A DNA stretch of 64,000 bases from JASBYZ01 sp029983705 (GTDB lineage: Bacteria > Actinomycetota > Coriobacteriia > Coriobacteriales > JAEZZM01). Positions 8,152 to 15,415 of the stretch are shown here, in pieces (the stretch's first letter is position 1; every line of letters starts with the position of its first letter). Both the position numbers and the translations under genes were made by a program. The notes under the pieces are model-generated. The model saw only the letters and a list, made by a program, of their open reading frames with translations, was not told the DNA's origin and searched no databases. The DNA is taken from contig OZ221969.1 in the NCBI GenBank assembly GCA_965119715.1, forward strand, positions 1,488,001 to 1,552,000, written 5' to 3'.

Positions 8152-10260
8152 CTAAACCAAAAGCCCAAGTTGCTCAAGTTCATCAGCAACCTCGTCTAAA
8201 TCGTAGTATTCAAGACTTTCACGGCTTAAGGCACCGGTCTTTTCATCCCAGTGAAATTCCTTATAGAGCATGGTGAGGCCCTTTTGGAAATCCTCGCGCT
8301 CCATCTTGTCAGTACCAGGGGTAAATGGTGCAATCTCTGGATCTTTTTCAAATGGCCATGCGGTCATAATGTCATGCTGATTACGCATGTCAGTGGTGCC
8401 CATGCCTCTAATGGTGTTAGCACGCTGCAAGGTCATGATTGCTCCACCAATTTTGTAGAGCTCTTCTGTTGTGTAGTCTTCACCGGTTACTGCCTTAAAG
8501 AACTTTGACTCAAGCTCTAGGTCTCCGCGGTAGTCTCTGTCTTTAGTTGGCGACACGGTCATTGGCCATACCCAGTTGCAAAGCACAAGCGAGTCATGAA
8601 GGATGTCAGTCACAATTGACCACCATGCAAACTTTGCCTTGTACTCATTCATAGGCGTATAGTTCTTTGGTGAGTCATATGCGTCTGGGCTTCCCCAAAC
8701 TTCTCCCGCAATCTCTTTTTTGAGCTCTTCTGGAAGACCTGAACCTTGGTAGTTAACTGCTGAGTGAATCATGTCATCGCGGTTAAATACCATGTTGTAT
8801 AAGGCGCCAACCTGAGCACAGCACTCATTAGCGTGGTGTACTGGCCAGCCTCTGTAATTGATTAGTTTTGAACGTTGATCGTCAAACCAAGCTTGCTCAC
8901 CCCAGCGCTCACACCAAACAAGTGGACCGTGACCGATGTAGGACATTTCATTGTCGTTTTGAGCAATGTGTTGTAAGAGCTCAACTAAAATGCTTGGGTC
9001 ACGGCGCTCAAACTTAGTAAAGTCAAAGAGAGCGTATTCTTCTTTGGGGAGAACTCTTTCAAATACGCCATCTGCAATACAGTGTCCTAAGTCACGCCAA
9101 ATTTGTCCGTAATTGTCCCAAAGACCGAGGTTGTCAATCTCGTTAGTAATAGTGGTGTTAAACAAGATGTAGTCATCAGGATGCTCTTTAGCCATGTTGG
9201 TCTTTAAGAATCCATCTATAAATCTAAATGCCATGTTTGATACACAGGTATTACCTGATGATTCATAGCCCGTTACCTCTTTTAGACGAGGGACTTTAAG
9301 GTCTGAATAACAGTGAATTGGACAGCCATAGCACCCGTCCATTCTTACGGTATATTTCTCAGCTGCAGGACCCAAGTCATAGGTAGACTTCATACATCTC
9401 AAGCCTACGGTATTAATTTCGTAAGGCTTTGGCTCTCCAGTCTCAACTGGTTTTTTAGCAGCACCCCAGTAAAGACCTTTGCGTGCATTCCAACGAGAAC
9501 CCTTATCCCAATACTCAGCCCAAGATTGCTGAGTTCCTGGAACAACGTGGTTGTTATTAGATCCCAAGATTTCTGCGAGCATGTAATCAGAAAGGTTTGC
9601 CACACTTGCTGGGTCTGACACAAAGACTGATTGGTTGCCCATAACAACAATAGCCTTAACTTTCTTAGAGCCTAAAATAGCTCCAATACCAGCTCCGCCT
9701 GAGTGATTTCTTGAATTGATAAGACAGGCGTATGGAAGTAAGTTTTCTCCTGCCGCACCAATAGCTGCCACGCAGCACTCTTTACCGTGTCTGTTGCTTA
9801 AAATCTCTGTGGTATCTCTAATGTTTACACCCCAAAGATCTGTTGCATCCAAGACTTCGATTTTGTCATCGTTGATCAAAATATAGCAAGGAGTTTCTGA
9901 CATTCCTTCAATTACCATGCCGTCATATCCTGCAAACTTAATGCGCGCACTCAGCATTCCTCCAAAGTGAGCGTCTACAACGAGATGGTCTTTTGTGTAG
10001 GTTGACAAAAAAGATGCCGAGCCTCTTCCAGCTAGTGGTACACCAGTTGCAGTAAGTGGTCCCACTGCAATAGCTACCTTACTACCTGGATCAAAAGGTT
10101 GAGTTCCTGCAGGCACTTCATCATAAATGATTTTATTTGTGATGCCCATGCCGCCAAGAAACTTCTTGTATGGTTCTGTTGAGAACTTAGTGGCTCTACG
10201 TTTTCCAACGTCAATACGAGCCATCTGTCCTGTCCAACCATACGACAGGTTTTCTGACAT
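8152..10260 (-). CDS. Aldehyde ferredoxin oxidoreductase family protein (W/Mo-pterin)
   Basis: A 702-residue AOR-family enzyme. The N-terminal AOR domain carries GGMGITNKIIYDEVP and the pterin-binding stretch AIAVGPLTATGVP. The cluster motif DGCYGCPIHC lies near residue 310, with a late cysteine in HDSLVLCNWVWP as the likely fourth ligand. It has no signal peptide. Characterised members oxidise aldehydes or reduce carboxylates with a tungsten or molybdenum bis-pyranopterin; the enterobacterial homologue YdhV, also paired with a Tat-like ferredoxin, has no settled physiological role as far as I know. It is the first gene of the operon, has a strong AGGGGGG ribosome site, and is driven by the promoter at 10350-10378. 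Substrate and metal are unknown. Confidence 0.9.
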   Translation of the reverse strand: MSENLSYGWTGQMARIDVGKRRATKFSTEPYKKFLGGMGITNKIIYDEVPAGTQPFDPGSKVAIAVGPLTATGVPLAGRGSASFLSTYTKDHLVVDAHFGGMLSARIKFAGYDGMVIEGMSETPCYILINDDKIEVLDATDLWGVNIRDTTEILSNRHGKECCVAAIGAAGENLLPYACLINSRNHSGGAGIGAILGSKKVKAIVVMGNQSVFVSDPASVANLSDYMLAEILGSNNNHVVPGTQQSWAEYWDKGSRWNARKGLYWGAAKKPVETGEPKPYEINTVGLRCMKSTYDLGPAAEKYTVRMDGCYGCPIHCYSDLKVPRLKEVTGYESSGNTCVSNMAFRFIDGFLKTNMAKEHPDDYILFNTTITNEIDNLGLWDNYGQIWRDLGHCIADGVFERVLPKEEYALFDFTKFERRDPSILVELLQHIAQNDNEMSYIGHGPLVWCERWGEQAWFDDQRSKLINYRGWPVHHANECCAQVGALYNMVFNRDDMIHSAVNYQGSGLPEELKKEIAGEVWGSPDAYDSPKNYTPMNEYKAKFAWWSIVTDILHDSLVLCNWVWPMTVSPTKDRDYRGDLELESKFFKAVTGEDYTTEELYKIGGAIMTLQRANTIRGMGTTDMRNQHDIMTAWPFEKDPEIAPFTPGTDKMEREDFQKGLTMLYKEFHWDEKTGALSRESLEYYDLDEVADELEQLGLLV

Positions 10261-10631
10261 TTCTCCCCCCTAAAATATAGAATTTTTTAACACACTTGCA
10301 TAAGTTATTAAATTGATTAGTTGAACAAATGTGTTACTCCCCTACGCTCATTTTATGGGGACTAAAAATTATTATCAAGTTTTTTCCGAGGCCAAACATT
10401 TGCAAAATATAGGTATCTAGCTGGTATTTTGTTTTATATTTTTAAAGATAAGTGAGCGCCAAGTCACGTTTTTTATAGTTCCTTTTGCTTGAGAATAATA
10501 TATTCCAGGTGCTTTGCTATATTTTAAGTATTTATGCTTAATTATGATAAAAAAGTTGCCCATTTTTTTGACTCTGTCAAAATAAATGTCTAAGGGAGAA
10601 GCGTGAACGGCCGTTTGGGAGGGGGCTGGCT
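10261..10631. other. Divergent intergenic region, AOR operon / unknown gene
   Basis: This 371-bp AT-rich gap separates the AOR operon from a divergent gene pair. It holds the AOR promoter (10350-10378), a short inverted repeat at 10566-10582 (TTTTGAC, 3 nt, GTCAAAA) that could bind a regulator of the plus-strand genes, and a possible 10-codon leader ORF at 10603-10635. I see no RNA gene in the central part (about 10380-10560). Confidence 0.6.
10350..10378 (-). promoter_or_regulatory. Promoter of the AOR/molybdoenzyme operon
   Basis: On the minus strand TTGATA (10378-10373) and TAAAAT (10355-10350) are separated by 17 bp, close to the housekeeping consensus. The predicted transcript starts near 10343, leaving a leader of about 80 nt before the AOR start codon. 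Confidence 0.6.
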
Positions 10632-10635
10632 ATGA
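10603..10635 (+). CDS. Possible 10-residue leader peptide
   Basis: A GTG with AAGGGAGA just upstream opens a reading frame encoding MNGRLGGGWL and ending in a TGA that overlaps the ATG of the next gene (ATGA). The arrangement suggests translational coupling or a leader peptide, but the frame is so short that chance is a real alternative. Confidence 0.25.
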   Translation: MNGRLGGGWL

Positions 10636-11411
10636 AACTTGGGGACACTCAGGACAATCAGCCATATGAGAATCTGGCTTTTCCAAATACTATAGATGAA
10701 GAATACATTCCTGTGCGTGAAGAGGATGAGGCTTACTTTGTAAGTGAGGACGAATCTGAAGAAGAAGGCGAAACTACACTCAGTGCGCGTGAGCGTTTTA
10801 AAGACAAGCCGCTTGAGGAGCTTACAGAAGATGAAATAACTCTTCTGTTTGATGAGAGCTTTGCTGACTTTCTCGACCTCGTAAGAGAGCACTCTGATGA
10901 AGGCAAGCTTACTACATTTGCTGATATTGAAGGCGCAGATATTATTCCAGAGCAGTTTAGCTCAGACGACTTTGAGGCGAGAGTCCATAGCTATATATCT
11001 GATGCAGAACTTAGCTCAGAACTTGAGTTTGATGATATCAAGCTTTTACAAGGCAGCAAGCAAAACTATTACTACTCAGATCGTTACCAATCAAATAGCT
11101 GGGCTAAGGCCGTGTTTTTATTGACAGAAGATGATGAGATTTTAAGCTTTGTGACGAACATCAGAGACGAGTCTAAAATTTATCCTCGACCAATGATTCT
11201 TGAGGCGCTCACCCAAGAGCCCTACTCATATTCTAAAGAGAGAATCTCTGAGATTTTTGATGAAATCAAAGAGGTCGATGAGTTCAAAGACATTAAAGAG
11301 GTCTCTGCATCCAATGGCGATAGATATTTTTATTCCGATACCTACCTATCAAAAGCGCAGGCACAAGCCTTAGCTGAATACTATTCAGTAGAGCGCTTCT
11401 CAAACGCATAG
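10632..11411 (+). CDS. Acidic protein of unknown function, divergent to AOR operon
   Basis: I do not recognise this 259-residue protein. It is very acidic in its first 130 residues (runs such as EDESEEEGE), lacks a signal peptide and membrane segments, and has two related C-terminal units: NYYYSDRYQS near residue 140 and DRYFYSDTYLS near 237, each followed by an Ala-rich helix. This suggests an internal duplication. GGGAGGGGG precedes the ATG. It sits divergently from the AOR operon and 12 nt before an IscU-like gene, so a role in maturing or assembling the oxidoreductase is a reasonable guess. In the enterobacterial ydhYVWXUT cluster an unexplained protein (YdhW) also sits next to the AOR gene; I cannot tell whether the two are homologous. 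Confidence 0.75.
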   Translation: MKLGDTQDNQPYENLAFPNTIDEEYIPVREEDEAYFVSEDESEEEGETTLSARERFKDKPLEELTEDEITLLFDESFADFLDLVREHSDEGKLTTFADIEGADIIPEQFSSDDFEARVHSYISDAELSSELEFDDIKLLQGSKQNYYYSDRYQSNSWAKAVFLLTEDDEILSFVTNIRDESKIYPRPMILEALTQEPYSYSKERISEIFDEIKEVDEFKDIKEVSASNGDRYFYSDTYLSKAQAQALAEYYSVERFSNA

Positions 11412-11423
11412 AAAGGTGTGCAC

Positions 11424-12059
11424 ATGACTAATTTAGATGAACTTAAAAAGAAGCACTCAGTATATATAAGAAATCATAAAAAGAAACTTACTGAAGAAGA
11501 AAAAGCTACGCTTCCAGTATTTATTAGAACAAGAGACATCTTTCAAGACGAATACGACTCACATCCAAATTATTACTCTGATGAGGCGCTTGATATTGTT
11601 GCCAACTGCCAAAATGCTGGTATTCCTGAAGGTACCAATGCGGTTGGTATGACCTCAAAGTCAAAAAGAAATTCAATTGGGCTCCAGCTCTTTGGAGTGC
11701 TTGACCCAGAAACTAAGACATTTGTGAAGTCTGGTTTTAGGGCTCGAGGCTGTATTGCCATGATTGCATCGGCTTCAATTGCCGCAAGCTTAATCCATAA
11801 CAAAAAGCTTGAAGAGGCCTTAGCTATTAGCGCTCAAGATATAAAAGAGAGGGTCGGCATGGTTCCCTCAGATAAAAGCTACACCTTCCAAGTAGCAGAA
11901 GAGGCTATTAGAGCACTTGTTGGAGATGCCTATTTACGAGAAGGCCTTGAAGCAGACGTGGTTAAGGCAAAAGTTAAGTGCGATAAAAATCAAATTAACT
12001 GTATTACCAGCGAGAACTGTTCTCTCAGAAGCCAATTTTTAGAGTTAAAATTCAAGTAA
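11424..12059 (+). CDS. Degenerate IscU/NifU-like protein
   Basis: This 211-residue protein has an IscU-like core: the stretch VKSGFRARGCIAMIASASIA followed by LEEALAISAQDIK and VAEEAIRALVGD aligns by eye with IscU/NifU N-terminal domains. Only the middle scaffold cysteine (in RGC) is kept. The first cysteine region reads NAVGMTSKS and the third reads YTFQVAEEA, so two of the three cluster ligands are missing. The C-terminus adds its own cysteines (CDKNQINC, then SENC). It is therefore unlikely to be a standard scaffold and may be a dedicated chaperone or carrier. ATG at 11424 is chosen over an in-frame GTG at 11418 because AAAGG is correctly spaced from it. Neighbouring genes suggest a link to the AOR/Mo enzymes. 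Confidence 0.7.
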   Translation: MTNLDELKKKHSVYIRNHKKKLTEEEKATLPVFIRTRDIFQDEYDSHPNYYSDEALDIVANCQNAGIPEGTNAVGMTSKSKRNSIGLQLFGVLDPETKTFVKSGFRARGCIAMIASASIAASLIHNKKLEEALAISAQDIKERVGMVPSDKSYTFQVAEEAIRALVGDAYLREGLEADVVKAKVKCDKNQINCITSENCSLRSQFLELKFK

Positions 12060-12135
12060 GCTTTAGCCTTTAAATTTACGTCTATGATGCTATGCTAGTG
12101 CTAAGGGTAGATTTCCTAAATTATAAGGAGGAATT

Positions 12136-14031
12136 ATGAGAGATTACTCTAGACGTAAGTTCTTACAAGGCTCTGCAGTCTTAAGTATTGCAGGACTGGC
12201 AGGACTGAGCGCTGCATGCTCTCCTGTACCACCATCAGAAAACAATTCAAGTGATGCAGGTGGTACTGAAGCTAAAGATGACTCAAAGCCTGCAAAAGCT
12301 TCAGGACCTTTTAAGGGCTATACTCCAGGCGTTTATACCGCTAAGGTCTCAGGTCACAATGCACCATTTGAGGTGAAGGCTCGCTTTACTCAATATGCGC
12401 TTTCTGATATTGACGCAAGTCCAAATTTAGAGTCTTTGGGTGTTGGTAAAACTGCAGTACAAAAGCTTAGCCATGACATTATTGCCAACCAATCACTCAA
12501 GGTTGACGCTATTACAGGAGCAACTGTAAGTAGTGCAGCCCTTCTCAAGGCAGTTAAAGAAGCTGCTGAACAGGCAGGAGGCGCTTCTCAACTTGAGGCA
12601 GAAGAGCCAGTTAAGCCAGAGCTTGAAAAAAGCTACGACACCGATGTCTTGGTAATTGGAGGAGGCGGTGCAGGTCTTACCGCTGCAATTAGAGCTAACC
12701 AAGAAGGTGCCAAGGTAATCATCTTAGAAAAATGTGGCTTTTTAGGAGGATCAACAAACGTTTCTGAAGGGGCTTTAAACGCAGTAGATCCTGAGCGCCA
12801 AGAGCCACAAGGCATTAAAGACTCAGTTCAAACCTTTTATGACGCAACTATTAAGGGTGGTCATGAAAAGGGAAATCCAGAGCTCGTTGATTTTCTTACA
12901 AAAAATGCCCTCGATTCAGTTCACTGGCTTGAAAGCTTAGGCGTTAATTTTGACGATAAAATTGGTGCAGCCACCGGATCTTTAGGCCAGCGCTCACATT
13001 ATCCAAAAACTCCTTATGGAAACACCTATACACGCTCATTTGAAAATTATCTTAAAGAACACCAAGACAGTATGCAGGTAATTTTTGATGCTCAAGTTAC
13101 AGAGCTTTTACTTGATGGCTCAGGTGCTGTTACTGGCGCTAAAGCCAAGGTAAAGGGAGATACCGAAATCAGCGTGAACGCTAAGGCTACCGTTATTGCA
13201 ACCGGTGGTTTTGGTGCTAACGTTGAGTATCGCCAAAAAGTAAATGATGGTGTTTGGAAAGATGTAGTGCTTGACTCAAACATTGGCTGCACTAACGTAT
13301 TCCAGTGCGCTCAAGGTGACGGCTTAAAACTTGCAGAAAGTACTAAGGCAGCCCTCATTGACCTTTCTGATATTCAACTCCACCCTTGCGGTACTCCTGG
13401 CACCGGCCTTATGGAAGACATTAGAACCTCTGGTAGAAACAGAATCTTTGTGAATAAAGAGGGTGCTCGCTTTGTAAATGAGGGAGCTGCACGTGACACA
13501 CTTTGCAAGGCAATCTTTGACCAGCCTGATTCTACTTACTGGATTGTTGTAAATAAACTTCGCTATCCTACTCCTACTACTCCAGATAAAAATGGTGCAA
13601 CAATTGAAAACATGCTTGCACAGGAGCATATTGTAGCTGGAGAAACTCTTGATGAACTTGCCGAGAAGACCGGTATGAATCCAGAGACCCTTAAAGCATC
13701 AATTGATCAATACAATGCAATCATCGATGGCTCTCAGCCAGACCCACTTGGATTTAAGGCAGATAACACTGCAGATGCTCAGATGACTGAGGGTCCTTGG
13801 TATGCAAACCGTAAAGTACCTACAGTTCACCACACAATGGGTGGTATCAAAGTAAACGTTAAGTCAGAAGCTGTTGATGAGTCTGGAAATCCAATCCCAG
13901 GACTCTATGCTTGTGGTGAGTGCACGGGTGGCATTCATGGCTCAAACAGACTGGGTGGAAACGCTATTGCAGACTGCATTACCTTTGGAATAAACGCAGG
14001 AATTAATGCTGCTAACAGAAGCAAGAACTAA
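12136..14031 (+). CDS. Exported FMN/FAD fumarate-reductase-type flavoprotein
   Basis: A 631-residue lipoprotein with a twin-arginine signal (SRRKFLQG) and lipobox LSAAC (C28). Residues about 55-145 form an FMN-binding domain whose flavinylation motif DAITGAT should carry FMN on T130. The rest is a FAD-binding fumarate reductase/succinate dehydrogenase domain, with dinucleotide motif IGGGGAG near 174. The residues matching the Shewanella fumarate reductase active site are all present by eye: H416, R453, H565 and R605, plus a methionine near 426. Fumarate or a related 2-enoate is therefore a plausible acceptor. AAGGAGG precedes the ATG. The adjacent apbE probably supplies covalent FMN. The electron donor is not in the window. 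Confidence 0.88.
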   Translation: MRDYSRRKFLQGSAVLSIAGLAGLSAACSPVPPSENNSSDAGGTEAKDDSKPAKASGPFKGYTPGVYTAKVSGHNAPFEVKARFTQYALSDIDASPNLESLGVGKTAVQKLSHDIIANQSLKVDAITGATVSSAALLKAVKEAAEQAGGASQLEAEEPVKPELEKSYDTDVLVIGGGGAGLTAAIRANQEGAKVIILEKCGFLGGSTNVSEGALNAVDPERQEPQGIKDSVQTFYDATIKGGHEKGNPELVDFLTKNALDSVHWLESLGVNFDDKIGAATGSLGQRSHYPKTPYGNTYTRSFENYLKEHQDSMQVIFDAQVTELLLDGSGAVTGAKAKVKGDTEISVNAKATVIATGGFGANVEYRQKVNDGVWKDVVLDSNIGCTNVFQCAQGDGLKLAESTKAALIDLSDIQLHPCGTPGTGLMEDIRTSGRNRIFVNKEGARFVNEGAARDTLCKAIFDQPDSTYWIVVNKLRYPTPTTPDKNGATIENMLAQEHIVAGETLDELAEKTGMNPETLKASIDQYNAIIDGSQPDPLGFKADNTADAQMTEGPWYANRKVPTVHHTMGGIKVNVKSEAVDESGNPIPGLYACGECTGGIHGSNRLGGNAIADCITFGINAGINAANRSKN

Positions 14032-14048
14032 CAAGCTTTAATCTTTAT

Positions 14049-14077
14049 GTAGGGGTGTCTATTAAAGACACCCCTAC
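14049..14077 (+). terminator. Terminator after flavoreductase
   Basis: A 12-bp perfect stem (14049-14060 with 14066-14077, 5-nt loop) is followed by TTTTTATTTT. It lies between two convergent genes; the T-run favours the plus strand. Confidence 0.88.
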
Positions 14078-14080
14078 TTT

Positions 14081-15112
14081 TTATTTTGCGCTATACACTC
14101 TATTTTCTAAGTCAACTAAATAACACTGCACAATCTCGTCTTTTGCTTGAGCAAATTCAAGCGCTCTATCAAGACCAAGTGCAAGCATTGTGGTTGAATA
14201 GCCTTCTGCATCTATAGATTTCTTGCACACTAAGCTTGCTTCAAGCAAGTCTGTTTGCACCGGAAATCCTGTTTTTGGATCTAAGATATGGTGGTAGTGG
14301 AAGCCATCTTGCGTAAATGCCCGCTCATAAGTACCGCTACTTACCGAGGAAGCATCATGTAGGCTAAATGCACTCAGATTTTTGCCAGGCTCTTTAGGGT
14401 TCATTAGTCCAATAAGCCAAGGACTATCGTCAGGCTTAAGCCCGCGCGCAAAGATATTTCCGCCAAGGTTAATAAGGTAGCTTGAAAAACCAAGTTCTAA
14501 AAACATCTCATCAAGCTTATCTGCAATATAGCCCTTGGCAATGCCACCCAGATCAATTTGAACTCCTGGCTTTTTAACTCTTACACTTAAATCTTTTTTA
14601 TCAAGTTCAATTTGCCTAAAGTCAACAAACCTAAGCGCTTGAGAAAGCTTTTCTTTGTCTGGAACAATCTCTTTAGTAAAATCCCAAAGCCGAGACACTG
14701 AGCCAATGCTTATATCAAAGTATCCGTGTGACTCCCTACAGTAATAAAGTGCTGCTTCTAAAAGATTAAAAGTATCCTTACTTAAAGTTAGCTTCTCTCC
14801 CTTACTTCGGTTAATTTTGCTTACTTCTGAGTGCTCTAAGGTGCGAGAAAACAGCCTCTCATAGTACCTACATTGATTAATTGCTTTTATTGATACAAAT
14901 TGAGCACTTTCTTCACTTGCATATATAATAATTGTAATAACCGTGTTAAAAGCTGCAAAGACTAATTGCGCTTGGCACGTCTCATCATTATAAATTAAAG
15001 CGATATCATCTGATTGAGGAATAATATCTAGCACGTTCTTTGCCTCATTTTGAGCAAGCATTTTTTCTTGTTCAAGTTTTTCATGGAGCGTATCACTCAA
15101 GTTTTTTATCAT
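14081..15112 (-). CDS. apbE: FAD:protein FMN transferase
   Basis: A 343-residue ApbE-family enzyme that transfers FMN from FAD to a threonine of exported flavoproteins. Family motifs include IDLGGIAKGYIADK, INLGGNIFARG, SSGTYERAF and HHILDPKTGFPV. There is no signal peptide or lipobox, and the first 40 residues form a charged helix before the usual start of the domain (FNTVITIIIYA), so it probably works in the cytoplasm before Tat export of its targets; many ApbE proteins are instead lipoproteins. It sits between two flavoproteins carrying the flavinylation motif, which are obvious substrates. Confidence 0.92.
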   Translation of the reverse strand: MIKNLSDTLHEKLEQEKMLAQNEAKNVLDIIPQSDDIALIYNDETCQAQLVFAAFNTVITIIIYASEESAQFVSIKAINQCRYYERLFSRTLEHSEVSKINRSKGEKLTLSKDTFNLLEAALYYCRESHGYFDISIGSVSRLWDFTKEIVPDKEKLSQALRFVDFRQIELDKKDLSVRVKKPGVQIDLGGIAKGYIADKLDEMFLELGFSSYLINLGGNIFARGLKPDDSPWLIGLMNPKEPGKNLSAFSLHDASSVSSGTYERAFTQDGFHYHHILDPKTGFPVQTDLLEASLVCKKSIDAEGYSTTMLALGLDRALEFAQAKDEIVQCYLVDLENRVYSAK

Positions 15113-15177
15113 TTGTTACATATCCCTATCGCTTAACGTAGTCTCCATAAAATTAAATCCTACTCTTTTACAGTATT

Positions 15178-15208
15178 TTGAAATTTTTAATTAAAGGAGT
15201 GCTATAAT
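15178..15208 (+). promoter_or_regulatory. Extended -10 promoter of second flavoprotein
   Basis: TGCTATAAT (15200-15208) is a perfect extended -10 element. TTGAAA at 15178-15183 could act as the -35 with a long 19-bp spacer. Transcription would begin near 15215. Confidence 0.65.
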
Positions 15209-15218
15209 TATCTGTATC

Positions 15219-15277
15219 GAGCTGGGCTTTTATACCGCTATACTGTACAAAAGCGCAGCTCAGAGTTATTTTTTATT
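15219..15277 (+). terminator. Leader hairpin with T-tail (possible attenuator)
   Basis: Thirteen-nt arms (15219-15231 and 15249-15261) pair with one mismatch around a 17-nt loop. Four nt later comes TTATTTTTTATTT. Placed right after the predicted transcription start, it looks like an early terminator or 5' stabilising hairpin of the flavoprotein mRNA. Confidence 0.5.
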
Positions 15278-15306
15278 TAAATATGTGATGTACATCATAT
15301 ATTTAA
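15277..15306. promoter_or_regulatory. 30-bp near-palindromic operator-like site
   Basis: A 30-bp palindrome centred on the perfect 12-mer TGATGTACATCA has a single mismatched pair (15285/15298). Its core TGTGA-N6-TCATA differs by one base from a CRP/FNR-family site. It lies downstream of the extended -10 promoter, so it would repress that promoter or activate a second one closer to the gene. Confidence 0.55.
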
Positions 15307-15415
15307 GGGTTAATAAGGCGTTAAATGTATTATAAGTATTGTGCTTTAGGCCGCAATATTAAACAAACGCATTATCTGTGACCTAGAGCGTAACGAGTTA
15401 AGTTAGGGGCTTAAC

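Larger units (their letters stand above)
15113..15415. other. Long regulatory leader before second flavoprotein
   Basis: This 303-bp gap contains, in order on the plus strand, an extended -10 promoter (15178-15208), a hairpin with a T-rich tail (15219-15277) and a 30-bp near-palindrome (15277-15306), leaving another 110 nt before the ATG at 15416. apbE starts on the other strand at 15112. I see no open reading frame of note. Confidence 0.7.

Noticed and set aside
10340..10362. CCCC...GGGG hairpin in the AOR leader region
   Set aside because: Only four to five pairs around a long loop, overlapping the predicted -10 box; too weak to report as a regulatory structure.
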